Below are positions 51,152 through 59,991 of a DNA stretch of 64,000 nucleotides, one piece after another (the stretch's first letter is position 1; every line of letters starts with the position of its first letter). Under the pieces are notes generated by a model that saw only the letters and a program-made list of their open reading frames with translations, was not told the DNA's origin and did no database searches. The stretch is taken from contig NZ_CP049867.1 of NCBI RefSeq assembly GCF_011299595.1, forward strand, positions 3,534,001 through 3,598,000. Reading direction: 5' to 3'. The translations under genes and the position numbers were made by a program. The DNA comes from Nocardioides sp. HDW12B. GTDB lineage: Bacteria; Actinomycetota; Actinomycetes; Propionibacteriales; Nocardioidaceae.

Positions 51152-53059
51152 TCAGGTCAGCAGATCGAGGACGAGGTCGCGCAGCAGCGCGAAGCCGTTC
51201 TGCGTCAGCACCGACTCGGCGTGGAACTGCACGCCGCGGAAGTGCGGTCCGCGCACCATGTGGACGTCGCCGGTGACCGGGTCGGTGGCGGCCGTGACGC
51301 CGTCCGGCAGCGGGGCGTCGGGGCGCGCCACGAACGTGTTGTAGAACCCGACCGTCTCGTCGGCCCCCGCCGGCGAGGCGTCCCGCGTGGCCGAGAGGTC
51401 GACGCGCGCCTGCGTGCCCTGGAAGACGATGTCCTTGTAGGCCAGGGCGATCCCGAGCCGGTCGCACAGCACCTGGTGGCCGAGGCAGACCGACAGGAAC
51501 GGCCGGCCCGAGGCCAGCAGCTCCTCGGTGGCGGCCCGGAAGGCCGCGATCTTCGGGTGGTCGCCGTCGCGGGGGTCGCCGGGACCGGGACCGACGATGA
51601 CGAGGTCGTCGCCGTCGAGGGCGCCGGGCCGGTAGTCGCGGTGCGACACCACGCGCGAGCTCATGCCCAGCACCGTGAGCACGTGGCGCAGCATGTTCAC
51701 GAAGTCGTCCTCGCCCTCGAGGATGACCGCGGTGCGCCCCTTCAGCGCCGGTGCGGGCACGGCGTCGCCCTGGTCGGTCAGCCAGAAGGTGCTGAGCCGC
51801 TGGTTGCGCGAGCCGAGCGCGATGAGCACGTCCTCGTCGGCGGCCAGGGACGCGATGCCGGTCGTCGGCTCCGGCGGGGCGTCACGCAGCCCGAAGGCGG
51901 TGAGGATGCCGCCCGCCTTGGCCCAGGTCTCGGCCACCTCCGACGCCGGGTCGGAGTCACGCACGAGGGTGGCACCGGCCGTCACCTTGAGCGCACCGTC
52001 GGGCGAGACGTCGGCGGTGCGGATCACGATCGGGCTGTCGGCGGTCGGCGCCCCGTGGGCGTCACGGCCGATCAGCGCCAGCGCGGCTCCGTAGTAGCCG
52101 CGGCCCTCGGTCTCGTAGGCCTTGATGAGGCGGCACGCGTTCTCCACGGGCGCCCCGGTGACGGTGGCGGCGTACATCGTGTCGCGCAGCACCTCGCGCA
52201 CGTCGCGGGTCGTGCGTCCGGCGAGGAGGTACTCGGTGTGCACCAGGTGGGTCATCGGCTTGAGGAACGGCCCGAGCACCTGCCCGCCCTCGGTGCACAG
52301 GTCGCACATCATCTTCAGCTCCTCGTCGACGACCATGAAGAGCTCGTAGATCTCCTTCTCGTCGGCCAGGAACTCCAGCAGCCTCGCCTTGCGCTCCTCC
52401 TCGGCCAGTCCGGCCAGCCGGAACGTGCCGCTGATCGGGTTCATCCGGACGTCGCCGCCGTGGACCGACACGTGCCGCTCCGGACTCGCGCCCACCAGGT
52501 AGCGCTCGCCCGTGAAGAACAGGTAGGTCCAGTAGGCGCCCCGCTCGCGCTCGAGCAGGTGGCGCAGCACGGCCAGGGCGGGCTCCGGTCCCCACTCCGC
52601 GAGCTGGGCCCGGTAGTGGCGGCCCACCACGAGGTTCGCGCCCTCGCCGTTGCCGATCTCGTCGTCGATGATGCGGCGCACGACCGCGGCGTACTCCTCG
52701 TCGGTGGTCTCGAACCCACCCCGGTCGAGGAAGCCGACGCCTCCGGTCGGCAGGGCGGCGAGCACGTCGGCCAGCGGCAGGCGCAGCTCGAGGTCGACGT
52801 CGACCACGGTCAGCGGAGCGCCGTCGTCGTGGGCCTCGAAGCCGCGCTCGGCGACCTGGCGGAAGGGCACGGCGAGGAGCCGGTCGACGGTGCGCCCGGC
52901 CTCGGGCACCCCGTCCTCCAGCGGTACGTCGAGCAGGGAGTCGACCGCGGAGGGACGCCCGCCCACCAGCAGCACGTCGGCGGAGTCCTTGATCCGGATG
53001 ACCGCCCAGGCGGGCCGGGCCACGAGGTCGGCGAGGATCCCGGGCACGTCGGTCGTCAT
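51152..53059 (-). CDS. PhzE-like anthranilate/ADIC synthase, fused
   Basis: 635 residues, a single chain with a chorismate-utilising domain (1-~400) and a glutamine amidotransferase domain (~435-635). The long match to PhzE of phenazine producers is clear: FRQVAERGFEAHDDGAPL, DEIGNGEGANLVV, GASPERHVSVHGGDVRMNPI, ELKMMCDLCTEGGQVLGP, TVTGAPVENACRLIKAYE, and Cys in SVCLGHQVL with VQFHAESVLT. PhzE makes 2-amino-2-desoxyisochorismate (ADIC); close relatives can make anthranilate. No other phz gene is in the window, so it stands as an orphan, heading an operon with PabA/PabB-like genes. TAGCGT lies 6 nt before the start. Confidence 0.85.
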   Translation of the reverse strand: MTTDVPGILADLVARPAWAVIRIKDSADVLLVGGRPSAVDSLLDVPLEDGVPEAGRTVDRLLAVPFRQVAERGFEAHDDGAPLTVVDVDLELRLPLADVLAALPTGGVGFLDRGGFETTDEEYAAVVRRIIDDEIGNGEGANLVVGRHYRAQLAEWGPEPALAVLRHLLERERGAYWTYLFFTGERYLVGASPERHVSVHGGDVRMNPISGTFRLAGLAEEERKARLLEFLADEKEIYELFMVVDEELKMMCDLCTEGGQVLGPFLKPMTHLVHTEYLLAGRTTRDVREVLRDTMYAATVTGAPVENACRLIKAYETEGRGYYGAALALIGRDAHGAPTADSPIVIRTADVSPDGALKVTAGATLVRDSDPASEVAETWAKAGGILTAFGLRDAPPEPTTGIASLAADEDVLIALGSRNQRLSTFWLTDQGDAVPAPALKGRTAVILEGEDDFVNMLRHVLTVLGMSSRVVSHRDYRPGALDGDDLVIVGPGPGDPRDGDHPKIAAFRAATEELLASGRPFLSVCLGHQVLCDRLGIALAYKDIVFQGTQARVDLSATRDASPAGADETVGFYNTFVARPDAPLPDGVTAATDPVTGDVHMVRGPHFRGVQFHAESVLTQNGFALLRDLVLDLLT

Positions 53060-53065
53060 GGCCGC

Positions 53066-53071
53066 ACGCTA
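53066..53071 (-). promoter_or_regulatory. Candidate -10 of the PhzE-like gene
   Basis: On the minus strand TAGCGT ends 6 nt before the ATG at 53059. Confidence 0.6.
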
Positions 53072-53243
53072 CCAACGCCGCACCCGTGTCCGGCCCGTCG
53101 TCCCGTCCCGGCCCACCAGGGACCCGACCGGGACGAAGGACCCCCGAGGTCGGGCCGGTGGGTCCCGATGAAAGCGGACATACTGCCCTGCCGCGGGGAT
53201 GGGCCCGGCGACCAGGATGAGGCCACGGCCGCAGGGATCGGCC

Positions 53244-53410
53244 GGGGGGACGCAGGACACGGGGGTCAGCAGGGGGACGCAGGGGGAACGCAGCACCAGG
53301 GGGGTTGCACCACCGGGGGGAGCATCACCCGGGGGGATCGACAAGGCACCAGAGGAGGGGGCGGCGGAGACGCCGTCGCTGGGAGCCCAGGGGGACAGCA
53401 ACACAAGGGG
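53244..53410. repeat. Array of ten G-runs in the helD/phzE-like gap
   Basis: Within a 446-bp stretch without genes there are ten runs of four to six G on the plus strand (starting at 53244, 53261, 53272, 53282, 53299, 53315, 53331, 53357, 53390 and 53407) separated by 5-28 bases, often with AC-GCA or ACC after the run. On the transcribed minus strand this is a C-run array. It could form several G-quadruplexes on the plus strand. No protein homology in any frame. The rest of the gap has a terminator for helD and the promoter region of the PhzE-like gene. Confidence 0.75.
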
Positions 53411-53454
53411 CGGGCAGGCCGGCATCGTGGTGAGCCGGCCTCTCGTCCTGCCCG
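53411..53454 (-). terminator. Probable terminator of helD
   Basis: Inner arms AGGCCGGC/GCCGGCCT (53416-53423, 53434-53441), with an alternative outer stem CGGGCAGG/CCTGCCCG (53411-53418, 53447-53454), about 50 bases after the helD stop. No clear T-run. Confidence 0.55.
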
Positions 53455-53505
53455 GAGACCCGTGTCGCGTGGAGGCGATGCGGGTCTCGGTGCTTTCGCG
53501 ACCGC

Positions 53506-55701
53506 TCAGCGGCGCAGCGTGACCAGTCGCTGCGTCGCGCGCGTCAGCACGACGTAGAGCGTGGCGGTGCCGGTCGGCGACTCCGCCTCGATCGCGTCGG
53601 GGTCGAGGACCACGATCGCGTCGAACTCCAGGCCCTTGGTGTCCAGGCCGCTGAGCGCCACCAGCCGGGCGTCCTCGCCGCGGGTCTCCTCGGCCAGGTC
53701 CGCCGTCGCGCGCAGCCAGGAGCGGACCTCGCCGAGCCGCGCCAGCGGGGCCACCACCCCGACCGTGCCCTCGACCTGCCCGAGCAGCTCGCGCGCGGCG
53801 GCCTCGACCTCGGCCCGTGGGTCCGGGTCGGCCAGGACGCGCTCCTCCGGCGGCACCCCGGTGCGGCGCACCGCCGTCGGCAGGTCGGCGGCCAGCCCGG
53901 CGCGCTCGGCGTACGCCGCGGCGTGCTCGTAGATCTCCGCGCTGTTGCGGTAGTTGGTGGCCAGGTGGAACGAGTGCCGCGGCCGCGAGGAGCGCACCGA
54001 CCAGCGCTGCCGGCCGCGCAGCGGCTCGCCGAACAGCGCCACCTCGCGCGCCGCCTCGGCCTCGGCCGCGTCGGGCCACGACGACTGCGCGAGGTCGCCC
54101 ACGATCGTCCAGGTCGCGGCCTCGCCCCGGCGGCCGAGCATCCGCCACTGCATCGGCGAGAGGTCCTGCGCCTCGTCGACGAGCACGTGGGCGTAGGTGT
54201 CGTCGTCGGTGCGGCGCGTCGTGCGCGGCCCGGCGTACTCCTGCTCGTCGGTGCCCTCGCGACGCCGCTCGCCGAGGCTGCCGAGCTCGGGCAGGTTCGC
54301 GTCGACGAGGTGGGCGAGCGGGTCGTCCACGTCCGCGACCTCCTCCGGCGGGTCGCCCAGCAGGTAGCGCAGCTCGTCGACGAGGGCGACGTCCTCGACC
54401 GACAGCTCCGGTGACCAGGCGCCGGCGAGGGTCTCGACGTCGCCGCTCTCCAGGACGCCCTCCCCCACGCGGCGCAGCAGCGCGGAGTCGGCCAGCCAGC
54501 CCAGCACCTCGGGCGCCTCCAGCGGGGGCCACCAGGTGCGCACGAAGGTCAGGAAGCGGTCGTCGGACAGGATCTCGTCGACGAACGCCTCGCGTCCGCG
54601 GTCGAGGGCGCGCTCGCCGCGCACCTGGCGCCACAGCGCGTCGACCAGGGCGGCCGGCACCCGGCGGGTCTGGGCGTTGCGGCGGCCCTGACCCAGCAGG
54701 GTGCGCCGGATGCGGGCCAGGTCGCGCGAGGTGAGCACCAGGGTGTCGTCGCGGTAGAAGAAGCGGAAGTCCTCGGGGGCGCCGGGGACCGCCTGCCGGG
54801 CGGCGCGCCGCAGCACCTCGGCCATCCGCGCCGCGCCCTTGACCGCCGCCACGGCCGGGGGGTCGTGCTGGTCGGCCCGGATGCCGTCGACGACCTCGCC
54901 GAGGGCGCGCAGGGCCACCGCGGTCTCGCCCAGCGACGGCAGCACCCGCTCGATGTAGCGCATGAAGACGCCCGAGGGACCGACCACGAGCACGCCGCCG
55001 CGCTCGTAGCGCGAGCGGTCGGTGTAGAGCAGGAACGCGGCGCGGTGCAGCGCGACCACCGTCTTGCCGGTGCCCGGGCCGCCGCTGATCTCCACGACTC
55101 CCTTGGCAGGCGCCCGGATCGCCCGGTCCTGCTCGGCCTGGATGGTGGCGACGATGGAGTGCATGGACCGGTCGCGGGCCCGGGCCAGCTGCGCCATCAG
55201 CGCACCCTCGCCGACCACCGGCATGTCCGAGCCCGCCTCCGCGTCGAGGAGGTCGTCCTCGACGCCGACGACGGTGCGTCCCGCGCAGCGCAGCACCCTG
55301 CGGCGTACGACGCCCTGGGGCTCCGAGGCCGTGGCCTGGTAGAACACCGCGGCGGCTGGGGCGCGCCAGTCGATGAGCAGGGTGTCGCGGTTCTCGTCGC
55401 GCAGCCCGATCCGCCCGATGTAGCGCGGCGCCTCGGCGCGGTCCTTGAGGTCGAGCCGGCCGAAGACGAGACCCTCGTGGGCCGCGTCGAGGTTCGCGAT
55501 GCGACGCGCCGCCTGGAAGACCATCGCGTCGCGCTCGACGAGCCCGCCCTCGTGGCCGAGGCGGGCGCGTCCGTGCCCCTCGGCCGCGAGCGCCTGCGCG
55601 TTGCGCGTCGAGGTCTCGAGCTGGCGGTAGACGCCGTCGACGAAGGCCTGCTCGTGCGCGGTCTCGCGCGCCACGAGGTCGGTGCTGGGCTCACCGCTCA
55701 C
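53506..55701 (-). CDS. helD: HelD-like UvrD-family helicase (RNA polymerase recycling factor)
   Basis: 731 residues from GTG 55701. The N-terminus (ARETAHEQAFVDGVYRQLET) is the coiled arm typical of HelD. Walker A is EISGGPGTGKTVVALHRAAF around 207-220, a DEAQ box lies in VLVDEAQDLSPMQWRML near 508, and DTKGLEFDAIVVLDPDAIEA and YVVLTRATQRL are the late helicase motifs. HelD removes and recycles stalled RNA polymerase and can confer some rifampicin tolerance in actinobacteria. GAGGAG lies about nine bases before the GTG. The frame remains open far upstream but only as antisense to the M28 peptidase, so the long form is rejected. Confidence 0.93.
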   Translation of the reverse strand: MSGEPSTDLVARETAHEQAFVDGVYRQLETSTRNAQALAAEGHGRARLGHEGGLVERDAMVFQAARRIANLDAAHEGLVFGRLDLKDRAEAPRYIGRIGLRDENRDTLLIDWRAPAAAVFYQATASEPQGVVRRRVLRCAGRTVVGVEDDLLDAEAGSDMPVVGEGALMAQLARARDRSMHSIVATIQAEQDRAIRAPAKGVVEISGGPGTGKTVVALHRAAFLLYTDRSRYERGGVLVVGPSGVFMRYIERVLPSLGETAVALRALGEVVDGIRADQHDPPAVAAVKGAARMAEVLRRAARQAVPGAPEDFRFFYRDDTLVLTSRDLARIRRTLLGQGRRNAQTRRVPAALVDALWRQVRGERALDRGREAFVDEILSDDRFLTFVRTWWPPLEAPEVLGWLADSALLRRVGEGVLESGDVETLAGAWSPELSVEDVALVDELRYLLGDPPEEVADVDDPLAHLVDANLPELGSLGERRREGTDEQEYAGPRTTRRTDDDTYAHVLVDEAQDLSPMQWRMLGRRGEAATWTIVGDLAQSSWPDAAEAEAAREVALFGEPLRGRQRWSVRSSRPRHSFHLATNYRNSAEIYEHAAAYAERAGLAADLPTAVRRTGVPPEERVLADPDPRAEVEAAARELLGQVEGTVGVVAPLARLGEVRSWLRATADLAEETRGEDARLVALSGLDTKGLEFDAIVVLDPDAIEAESPTGTATLYVVLTRATQRLVTLRR

Positions 55702-55884
55702 CGGGGCGGACTCCTCAGGAGGTGGAGGGACGGACGGTCGACGGGCCGGCCCGCTCGAACCGCTCCCGGTCAGGCCCCCGTCAGAACCGACCACTCTACC
55801 GAGTCCCCCGCCCCTCCCCGCGCGAGGCGTCGTGGGCGATCCGGGACCAAGGCTGGGGGGGTACCCAGGGCCTTCGTCCCGAGC

Positions 55885-55890
55885 TAGGGT
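55885..55890 (+). promoter_or_regulatory. Candidate -10 of the M28 peptidase gene
   Basis: TAGGGT 75 bases before the ATG at 55966, which has GGAGGA just upstream; a normal leadered promoter in a 264-bp divergent gap. Confidence 0.4.
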
Positions 55891-55965
55891 GCCGCGATGT
55901 GACCAGGAACACCACAGGTCGCGCCCGCACATCCGGTCACGAGCCGGACACCACACGGAGGAACC

Positions 55966-57522
55966 ATGACGAGACGACGAGCCGCCCAGCTCGGGGTGGC
56001 AGCTGCCCTCACGATCGGGCTGCCCCTCAGCCTGACCTCGACCCAGCTGGCGGCCGACGCCGCGCCGGCCCCCAGCAGCGCCGCCTTCCGCCAGGCCGTC
56101 ACCGTCGGTGGCGTCCTGCAGCACGAGCGCGTGCTGCAGCGCATCGCGAACCGCAACGACGGCTCGCGCGCCTCGGGCACCCCGGGCTACGACGCGTCCG
56201 CGGCGTACGTCGCCAAGCGGCTCCGCGCCGCCGGCTACGACGTGCGGGTGCAGAACTTCACGTTCCCGAAGTTCACCGAGAACGCCCCGGCCACGCTGAC
56301 CCAGGACTCGCCGGTCGCCACGGACTACGAGACCGAGACCTTCGAGTACTCCGGCAGCGGCACGGTCACGGGCCCGCTCACCGCGGCCGACGGCAACACC
56401 GTGCCGGTCACCGCCGCGCCCGGCGAGACGAACGCCGGCTGCAGCGTCTCCGACTTCGACCCCGCCCCGAGCGAGGACGCCGTCGCGCTGATCCAGCGCG
56501 GCACGTGCTCCTTCGGCGAGAAGGCGCAGTACGCCCAGGAGGCGGGCTACGACGCCGCCATCATCTTCAACGAGGGCCAGGACGGCCGCACCGACCTGCC
56601 CGGCGGCACCCTCGGCGAGCCCGGCGACATCCCCGTCGTGGGGCTGTCGTACGCCGACGGCGCCGCGCTGCAGGAGCAGCTCGAGGGTGGCGCCGAGGTC
56701 GTGATGACCGTCGCGACCGACACCTCCTTCGACCCCGACGCGCAGACCAGCAACGTCATCGCCGACACCCGTGGCGGCGACCGTGACCGCACGCTCGTCG
56801 TGGGTGCCCACCTCGACTCCGTCGACGGCGGCGCCGGCATCAACGACAACGGCTCCGGCACGTCGACGATCCTCGAGATCGCCGAGGAGATGGCCGAGGC
56901 CGGCGTCAAGCCGCGCCAGAAGGTCCGCTTCGCGTTCTGGGGTGCCGAGGAGTCCGGCCTGCTCGGCTCCGAGCACTACGTCGACAGCCTCAGCGACCGC
57001 GCCCTGTCGCGCATCGTGGCGAACCTCAACTTCGACATGGTCGGCTCGCCCAACTACGTGCGCTTCGTCTACGACGGCGACGGCTCCGACACCGACCCCG
57101 CCGGCCCGCCCGGGTCGGCGCAGATCGAGGAGCTGTTCGTCGACTACTTCGACAGCCAGGACCTGGCCTCGGCCCCGACCCAGTTCAGCGGTCGCTCGGA
57201 CTACGGCCCGTTCATCGCGGTCGGCATCCCCGCCGGTGGTCTGTTCACCGGCGCCGAGGGCGTGAAGACGCCCGAGGAGGCCGCGATCTTCGGTGGCACC
57301 GCGGGGGAGCCCTACGACCCCTGCTACCACCAGGCCTGCGACGACATGACGAACCTGAGCACGGCGGCGCTGTCGGAGATGGGCGACGCCGCGGCCCACG
57401 CCGTCCTGCGCCTGGCCACCACCCGGACCGGCTTCTTCGAGGACGGCAGCTTCCGGCAGGCCACCCGCGAGCGCACCGCCGCGCAGGACTTCGACAACCA
57501 CGGCAACCACGCCGCTCGCTGA
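55966..57522 (+). CDS. Secreted M28-family aminopeptidase with PA domain
   Basis: 518 residues. Signal peptide (MTRRRAAQLG, hydrophobic core, AADAAPAP cleavage region). A protease-associated (PA) domain at about 120-240 (QRGTCSFGEKAQYAQEAGYD) is inserted before the catalytic domain. Zinc ligands: H282 (GAHLDS), the Asp of INDNGSG, the Glu pair of WGAEESGLLGS, Asp in NFDMVGS, and H455 in CYHQACD. This is the layout of Streptomyces-type aminopeptidases, which release hydrophobic N-terminal residues outside the cell. Single gene with its own promoter and terminator. Confidence 0.93.
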   Translation: MTRRRAAQLGVAAALTIGLPLSLTSTQLAADAAPAPSSAAFRQAVTVGGVLQHERVLQRIANRNDGSRASGTPGYDASAAYVAKRLRAAGYDVRVQNFTFPKFTENAPATLTQDSPVATDYETETFEYSGSGTVTGPLTAADGNTVPVTAAPGETNAGCSVSDFDPAPSEDAVALIQRGTCSFGEKAQYAQEAGYDAAIIFNEGQDGRTDLPGGTLGEPGDIPVVGLSYADGAALQEQLEGGAEVVMTVATDTSFDPDAQTSNVIADTRGGDRDRTLVVGAHLDSVDGGAGINDNGSGTSTILEIAEEMAEAGVKPRQKVRFAFWGAEESGLLGSEHYVDSLSDRALSRIVANLNFDMVGSPNYVRFVYDGDGSDTDPAGPPGSAQIEELFVDYFDSQDLASAPTQFSGRSDYGPFIAVGIPAGGLFTGAEGVKTPEEAAIFGGTAGEPYDPCYHQACDDMTNLSTAALSEMGDAAAHAVLRLATTRTGFFEDGSFRQATRERTAAQDFDNHGNHAAR

Positions 57523-57548
57523 GTCCCGCAGCACCGACGCACGACCGG

Positions 57549-57586
57549 CCAGGGGCCGTTCCCTCACGCGAGGGGGCGGCCCCTGG
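57549..57586. terminator. Bidirectional terminator hairpin
   Basis: CCAGGGGCCG and CGGCCCCTGG are perfect arms; the stem continues through CCCTC/GAGGG with G-U pairs and a four-base loop. It lies between the convergent M28 and DUF2071 genes. Confidence 0.72.
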
Positions 57587-57628
57587 CTGCGTCTCCAGGT
57601 CTCCCGGTCTCTCGGTCTCCCGGCGGTG

Positions 57629-58426
57629 TCAGGGGCGGGGACGCAGCCGGCGCGGCAGCCCGAAGTCGGTGTGCACCCCGGGGCTGAAGGCGACCTGGTC
57701 CGGGGCGCGGGCGGCGAGGTCGCCGAAGCCCACCGAGCCCAGCAGGCCGTCGTCGAGGTCGACCACCTCGGCGTCGTGCAGCGGCCACGGCTCGTGGTGG
57801 TTGGGCACGTACATCGGCCACCCGAGCACCGAGGTGTGCAGCCCCCAGCGGGCGCTGACGAAGTGGTCGAGGTCGTCGGGCCGCCGCGGCTCGCCGACCC
57901 GCACCGTGACGCGGCTGGTGTGCGGCGGCCAGGGCCGTCGCAGCCGGGCGGTGTAGGTGTGGTCGGTCCCGTCCCCGGTCACGGCGCGGGTGCGGTGCCG
58001 CATCCGCGCCCACCGGTACGGCGTGCCGAAGGCGGCCCGGGCGCCGGCCGTCACCACGACGCGCTCGCAGTCGAGGCTGAGGAACACCACGCCGCGCACG
58101 CCGTACCGGTCGACGCTGTAGAGGCGCACGTTGGTCTCCAGGAAGGTGCCGAGCCACGTCACCCCCGGGAGCCGGAACGGCGCGGCGCGGCTCATCCGGA
58201 ACGGCACCAGCCCGACGTACGTCGACCCCGTCGCCTCGTGCACGTCGGGACGCACGCCGCGGGGCATGAGGTGCGCGACGCGGCCCGGGTCGACGGCCCA
58301 GTGCAGGAAGGTCAGGTCGAGCCAGTCCTGGTTCATCAGCACCGGCCCGGTGAGGGCGGGGGCGGTCGGGCTGACCGGCTCCGGGGTGGCCCCGGCCACG
58401 GAGGGAGAGACGTGTCCCGGCGGCAT
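57629..58426 (-). CDS. DUF2071 (YqjF) family protein
   Basis: 265 residues. The family pattern is plain: LTFLHWAVDPGRVAHLMPRG, TYVGLVPFRMSR, PGVTWLGTFLETNVRLYSVD and GVVFLSLDCERVVVTAGARA. Members are soluble, with the acetoacetate-decarboxylase-like fold, and have no firm function. The start at ATG 58426 fits a -10-like hexamer CACGCT six bases upstream; the open frame further upstream is antisense to the acyl-CoA dehydrogenase. Divergent from gcdH by 27 bases. Confidence 0.88.
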   Translation of the reverse strand: MPPGHVSPSVAGATPEPVSPTAPALTGPVLMNQDWLDLTFLHWAVDPGRVAHLMPRGVRPDVHEATGSTYVGLVPFRMSRAAPFRLPGVTWLGTFLETNVRLYSVDRYGVRGVVFLSLDCERVVVTAGARAAFGTPYRWARMRHRTRAVTGDGTDHTYTARLRRPWPPHTSRVTVRVGEPRRPDDLDHFVSARWGLHTSVLGWPMYVPNHHEPWPLHDAEVVDLDDGLLGSVGFGDLAARAPDQVAFSPGVHTDFGLPRRLRPRP

Positions 58427-58441
58427 GCCCCGAGCGTGACA

Positions 58442-58447
58442 TACCGT
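58442..58447 (+). promoter_or_regulatory. Candidate -10 of gcdH
   Basis: TACCGT ends 6 nt before the ATG at 58454. Confidence 0.55.
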
Positions 58448-58453
58448 GCCCAC

Positions 58454-59671
58454 ATGGCCTCCCGCACGAGCTCCGCCGCCGGTCCCCTGCCCGCCTTCGA
58501 CCCGCTCGACCCGGGCAACGTCGACTCGCTGCTCACCGAGGAGGAGCGCGCGGTCCGCGAGACCGTGCGCAAGGTGACCACCGACCGGGTGGCCCCGCAC
58601 GTCGCCGACTGGTTCGAGCGCGGCGAGGTCGACGACGTCCGTGGCCTGGTGAAGGAGCTCGGCTCGGTCGGGCTGCTCGGCATGCACCTCGAGGGCTACG
58701 GCTGCGCGGGCATGTCGGCGACGGCGTACGGGCTGGCCTGCCTGGAGCTGGAGGCGGTCGACTCGGGCATCCGCTCGCTGGTGTCGGTGCAGGGGTCCTT
58801 GGCGATGTACGCGATCTGGGCCTTCGGCTCGGAGGAGCACAAGCAGGAGTGGCTGCCCGGCATGGCCGCCGGCGAGAAGATCGGGTGCTTCGGGCTGACC
58901 GAGCCCGACGCCGGCTCCGACCCCGGGTCCATGCGCACCCGCGCCCGGCGTGACGGGTCCGGCGAGGACGCCGACTGGGTCCTCGACGGGCGCAAGATGT
59001 GGATCACCAACGGCTCGATCGCCGACGTCGCGGTGGTCTGGGCCCACACCGACGACGGCGTCCGCGGCTTCGTGGTCCCCACGGCGACTCCGGGGTTCTC
59101 GGCGCCGCTGATCAAGCACAAGATGTCGCTGCGGGCGTCGGTGACCAGCGAGCTCGTCCTGGACGGCGTCCGGCTGCCGGCCTCGGCGGTGCTGCCGGAG
59201 GTCCGGGGCCTCAAGGGGCCGCTGTCGTGCCTGAACGAGGCCCGCTTCGGCATCGTCTGGGGCGCGATGGGCGCGGCCCGCTCGTCGTACGGGGCGGCGC
59301 TGGACTACTCGCGCACCCGCATCCAGTTCGACCGGCCGATCGGCGCCTTCCAGCTGACGCAGGCCAAGCTGGCCGACATGGCCGTCGAGCTGACCAAGGG
59401 CACGCTGCTCGCCGTCCACCTCGGCCGGCTCAAGGACGCCGGGCAGCTGCGGCCCGAGCAGGTGAGCATCGGCAAGCTCAACAACGTGCGCGAGGCGCTC
59501 GAGATCTGCCGCAGCGCGCGCACGGTGCTGGGGGCCAACGGGATCTCGCTGGAGTACCCGGTGATCCGGCACATGAACAACCTCGAGTCGGTGCTCACGT
59601 ACGAGGGCACCGTGGAGATGCACACGCTCGTGCTGGGCCAGGCCCTGACCGGCGAGCAGGCCTTCCGCTAG
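58454..59671 (+). CDS. gcdH: Acyl-CoA dehydrogenase, glutaryl-CoA dehydrogenase type
   Basis: 405 residues. GCFGLTEPDAGSDPGSMRTRA and WITNGSIADVAVVWA are the flavin-side motifs, and SVQGSLAMYAIWAFGSEEHK matches glutaryl-CoA dehydrogenase rather than ordinary short-chain enzymes. The catalytic base is E384 in YEGTVEMH, the position of Glu370 in the human enzyme. It would oxidise and decarboxylate glutaryl-CoA to crotonyl-CoA in lysine and tryptophan breakdown, passing electrons to ETF. It is leaderless by the look of its promoter. Substrate class is inferred from similarity. Confidence 0.9.
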   Translation: MASRTSSAAGPLPAFDPLDPGNVDSLLTEEERAVRETVRKVTTDRVAPHVADWFERGEVDDVRGLVKELGSVGLLGMHLEGYGCAGMSATAYGLACLELEAVDSGIRSLVSVQGSLAMYAIWAFGSEEHKQEWLPGMAAGEKIGCFGLTEPDAGSDPGSMRTRARRDGSGEDADWVLDGRKMWITNGSIADVAVVWAHTDDGVRGFVVPTATPGFSAPLIKHKMSLRASVTSELVLDGVRLPASAVLPEVRGLKGPLSCLNEARFGIVWGAMGAARSSYGAALDYSRTRIQFDRPIGAFQLTQAKLADMAVELTKGTLLAVHLGRLKDAGQLRPEQVSIGKLNNVREALEICRSARTVLGANGISLEYPVIRHMNNLESVLTYEGTVEMHTLVLGQALTGEQAFR

Positions 59672-59729
59672 ACCCGATCACGCCCCGGAGTAGGTGTTTG
59701 CCCCTCCGAGGGCGCACACTGGAGGTCTC

Positions 59730-59951
59730 ATGACCTCACGTCCCGCGGGATCCCGCCGCCACCTCGCGTCCAGTCCCTTCCAGCCGAAGCCGGCGCAGGA
59801 GGTGGAGGTCTTCGAGGTCGACGACCGGGTCTCGCACGACTCCTTCGGCCTGGGCCGCGTCTCCGGCGTCGAGGCCGCCGCCGTCACCGTCGACTTCGGG
59901 TCGCACACGGTGCGCGTGGTCAGCCCCTACTCCAAGATGACCAAGCTCTGA
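59730..59951 (+). CDS. Small conserved protein with Tudor-like strand pattern
   Basis: 73 residues. After a basic start, the pattern DRVSHDSFGLGRVSGVEAAA followed by VTVDFGSHTVRVVSPYSKM is the five-strand Tudor/SH3-like fold that also ends UvrD-type helicases and appears in CarD-like proteins. Such short proteins are common in actinobacteria and may bind nucleic acid or RNA polymerase; no function is known. ATG at 59730 has GGAGG four bases upstream, which fixes the start. Confidence 0.8.
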   Translation: MTSRPAGSRRHLASSPFQPKPAQEVEVFEVDDRVSHDSFGLGRVSGVEAAAVTVDFGSHTVRVVSPYSKMTKL

Positions 59952-59991
59952 CCTGACCCGGTCCCGTCCGGCCCACCGGACGGTCGCGTGG

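Noticed and set aside
49238-53059. A full phenazine cluster
   Set aside because: Only a PhzE-like protein is present; PhzA/B, D, F and G are absent from the window.
53244-53410. G-run array as a CRISPR array
   Set aside because: Spacing and unit length are irregular (5-28 bases between runs), no true repeat of 24-37 bp, and no cas genes.
55702-57567. Upstream extension of the helD frame
   Set aside because: Entirely antisense to the M28 peptidase and non-homologous; the GTG at 55701 has a good ribosome site.
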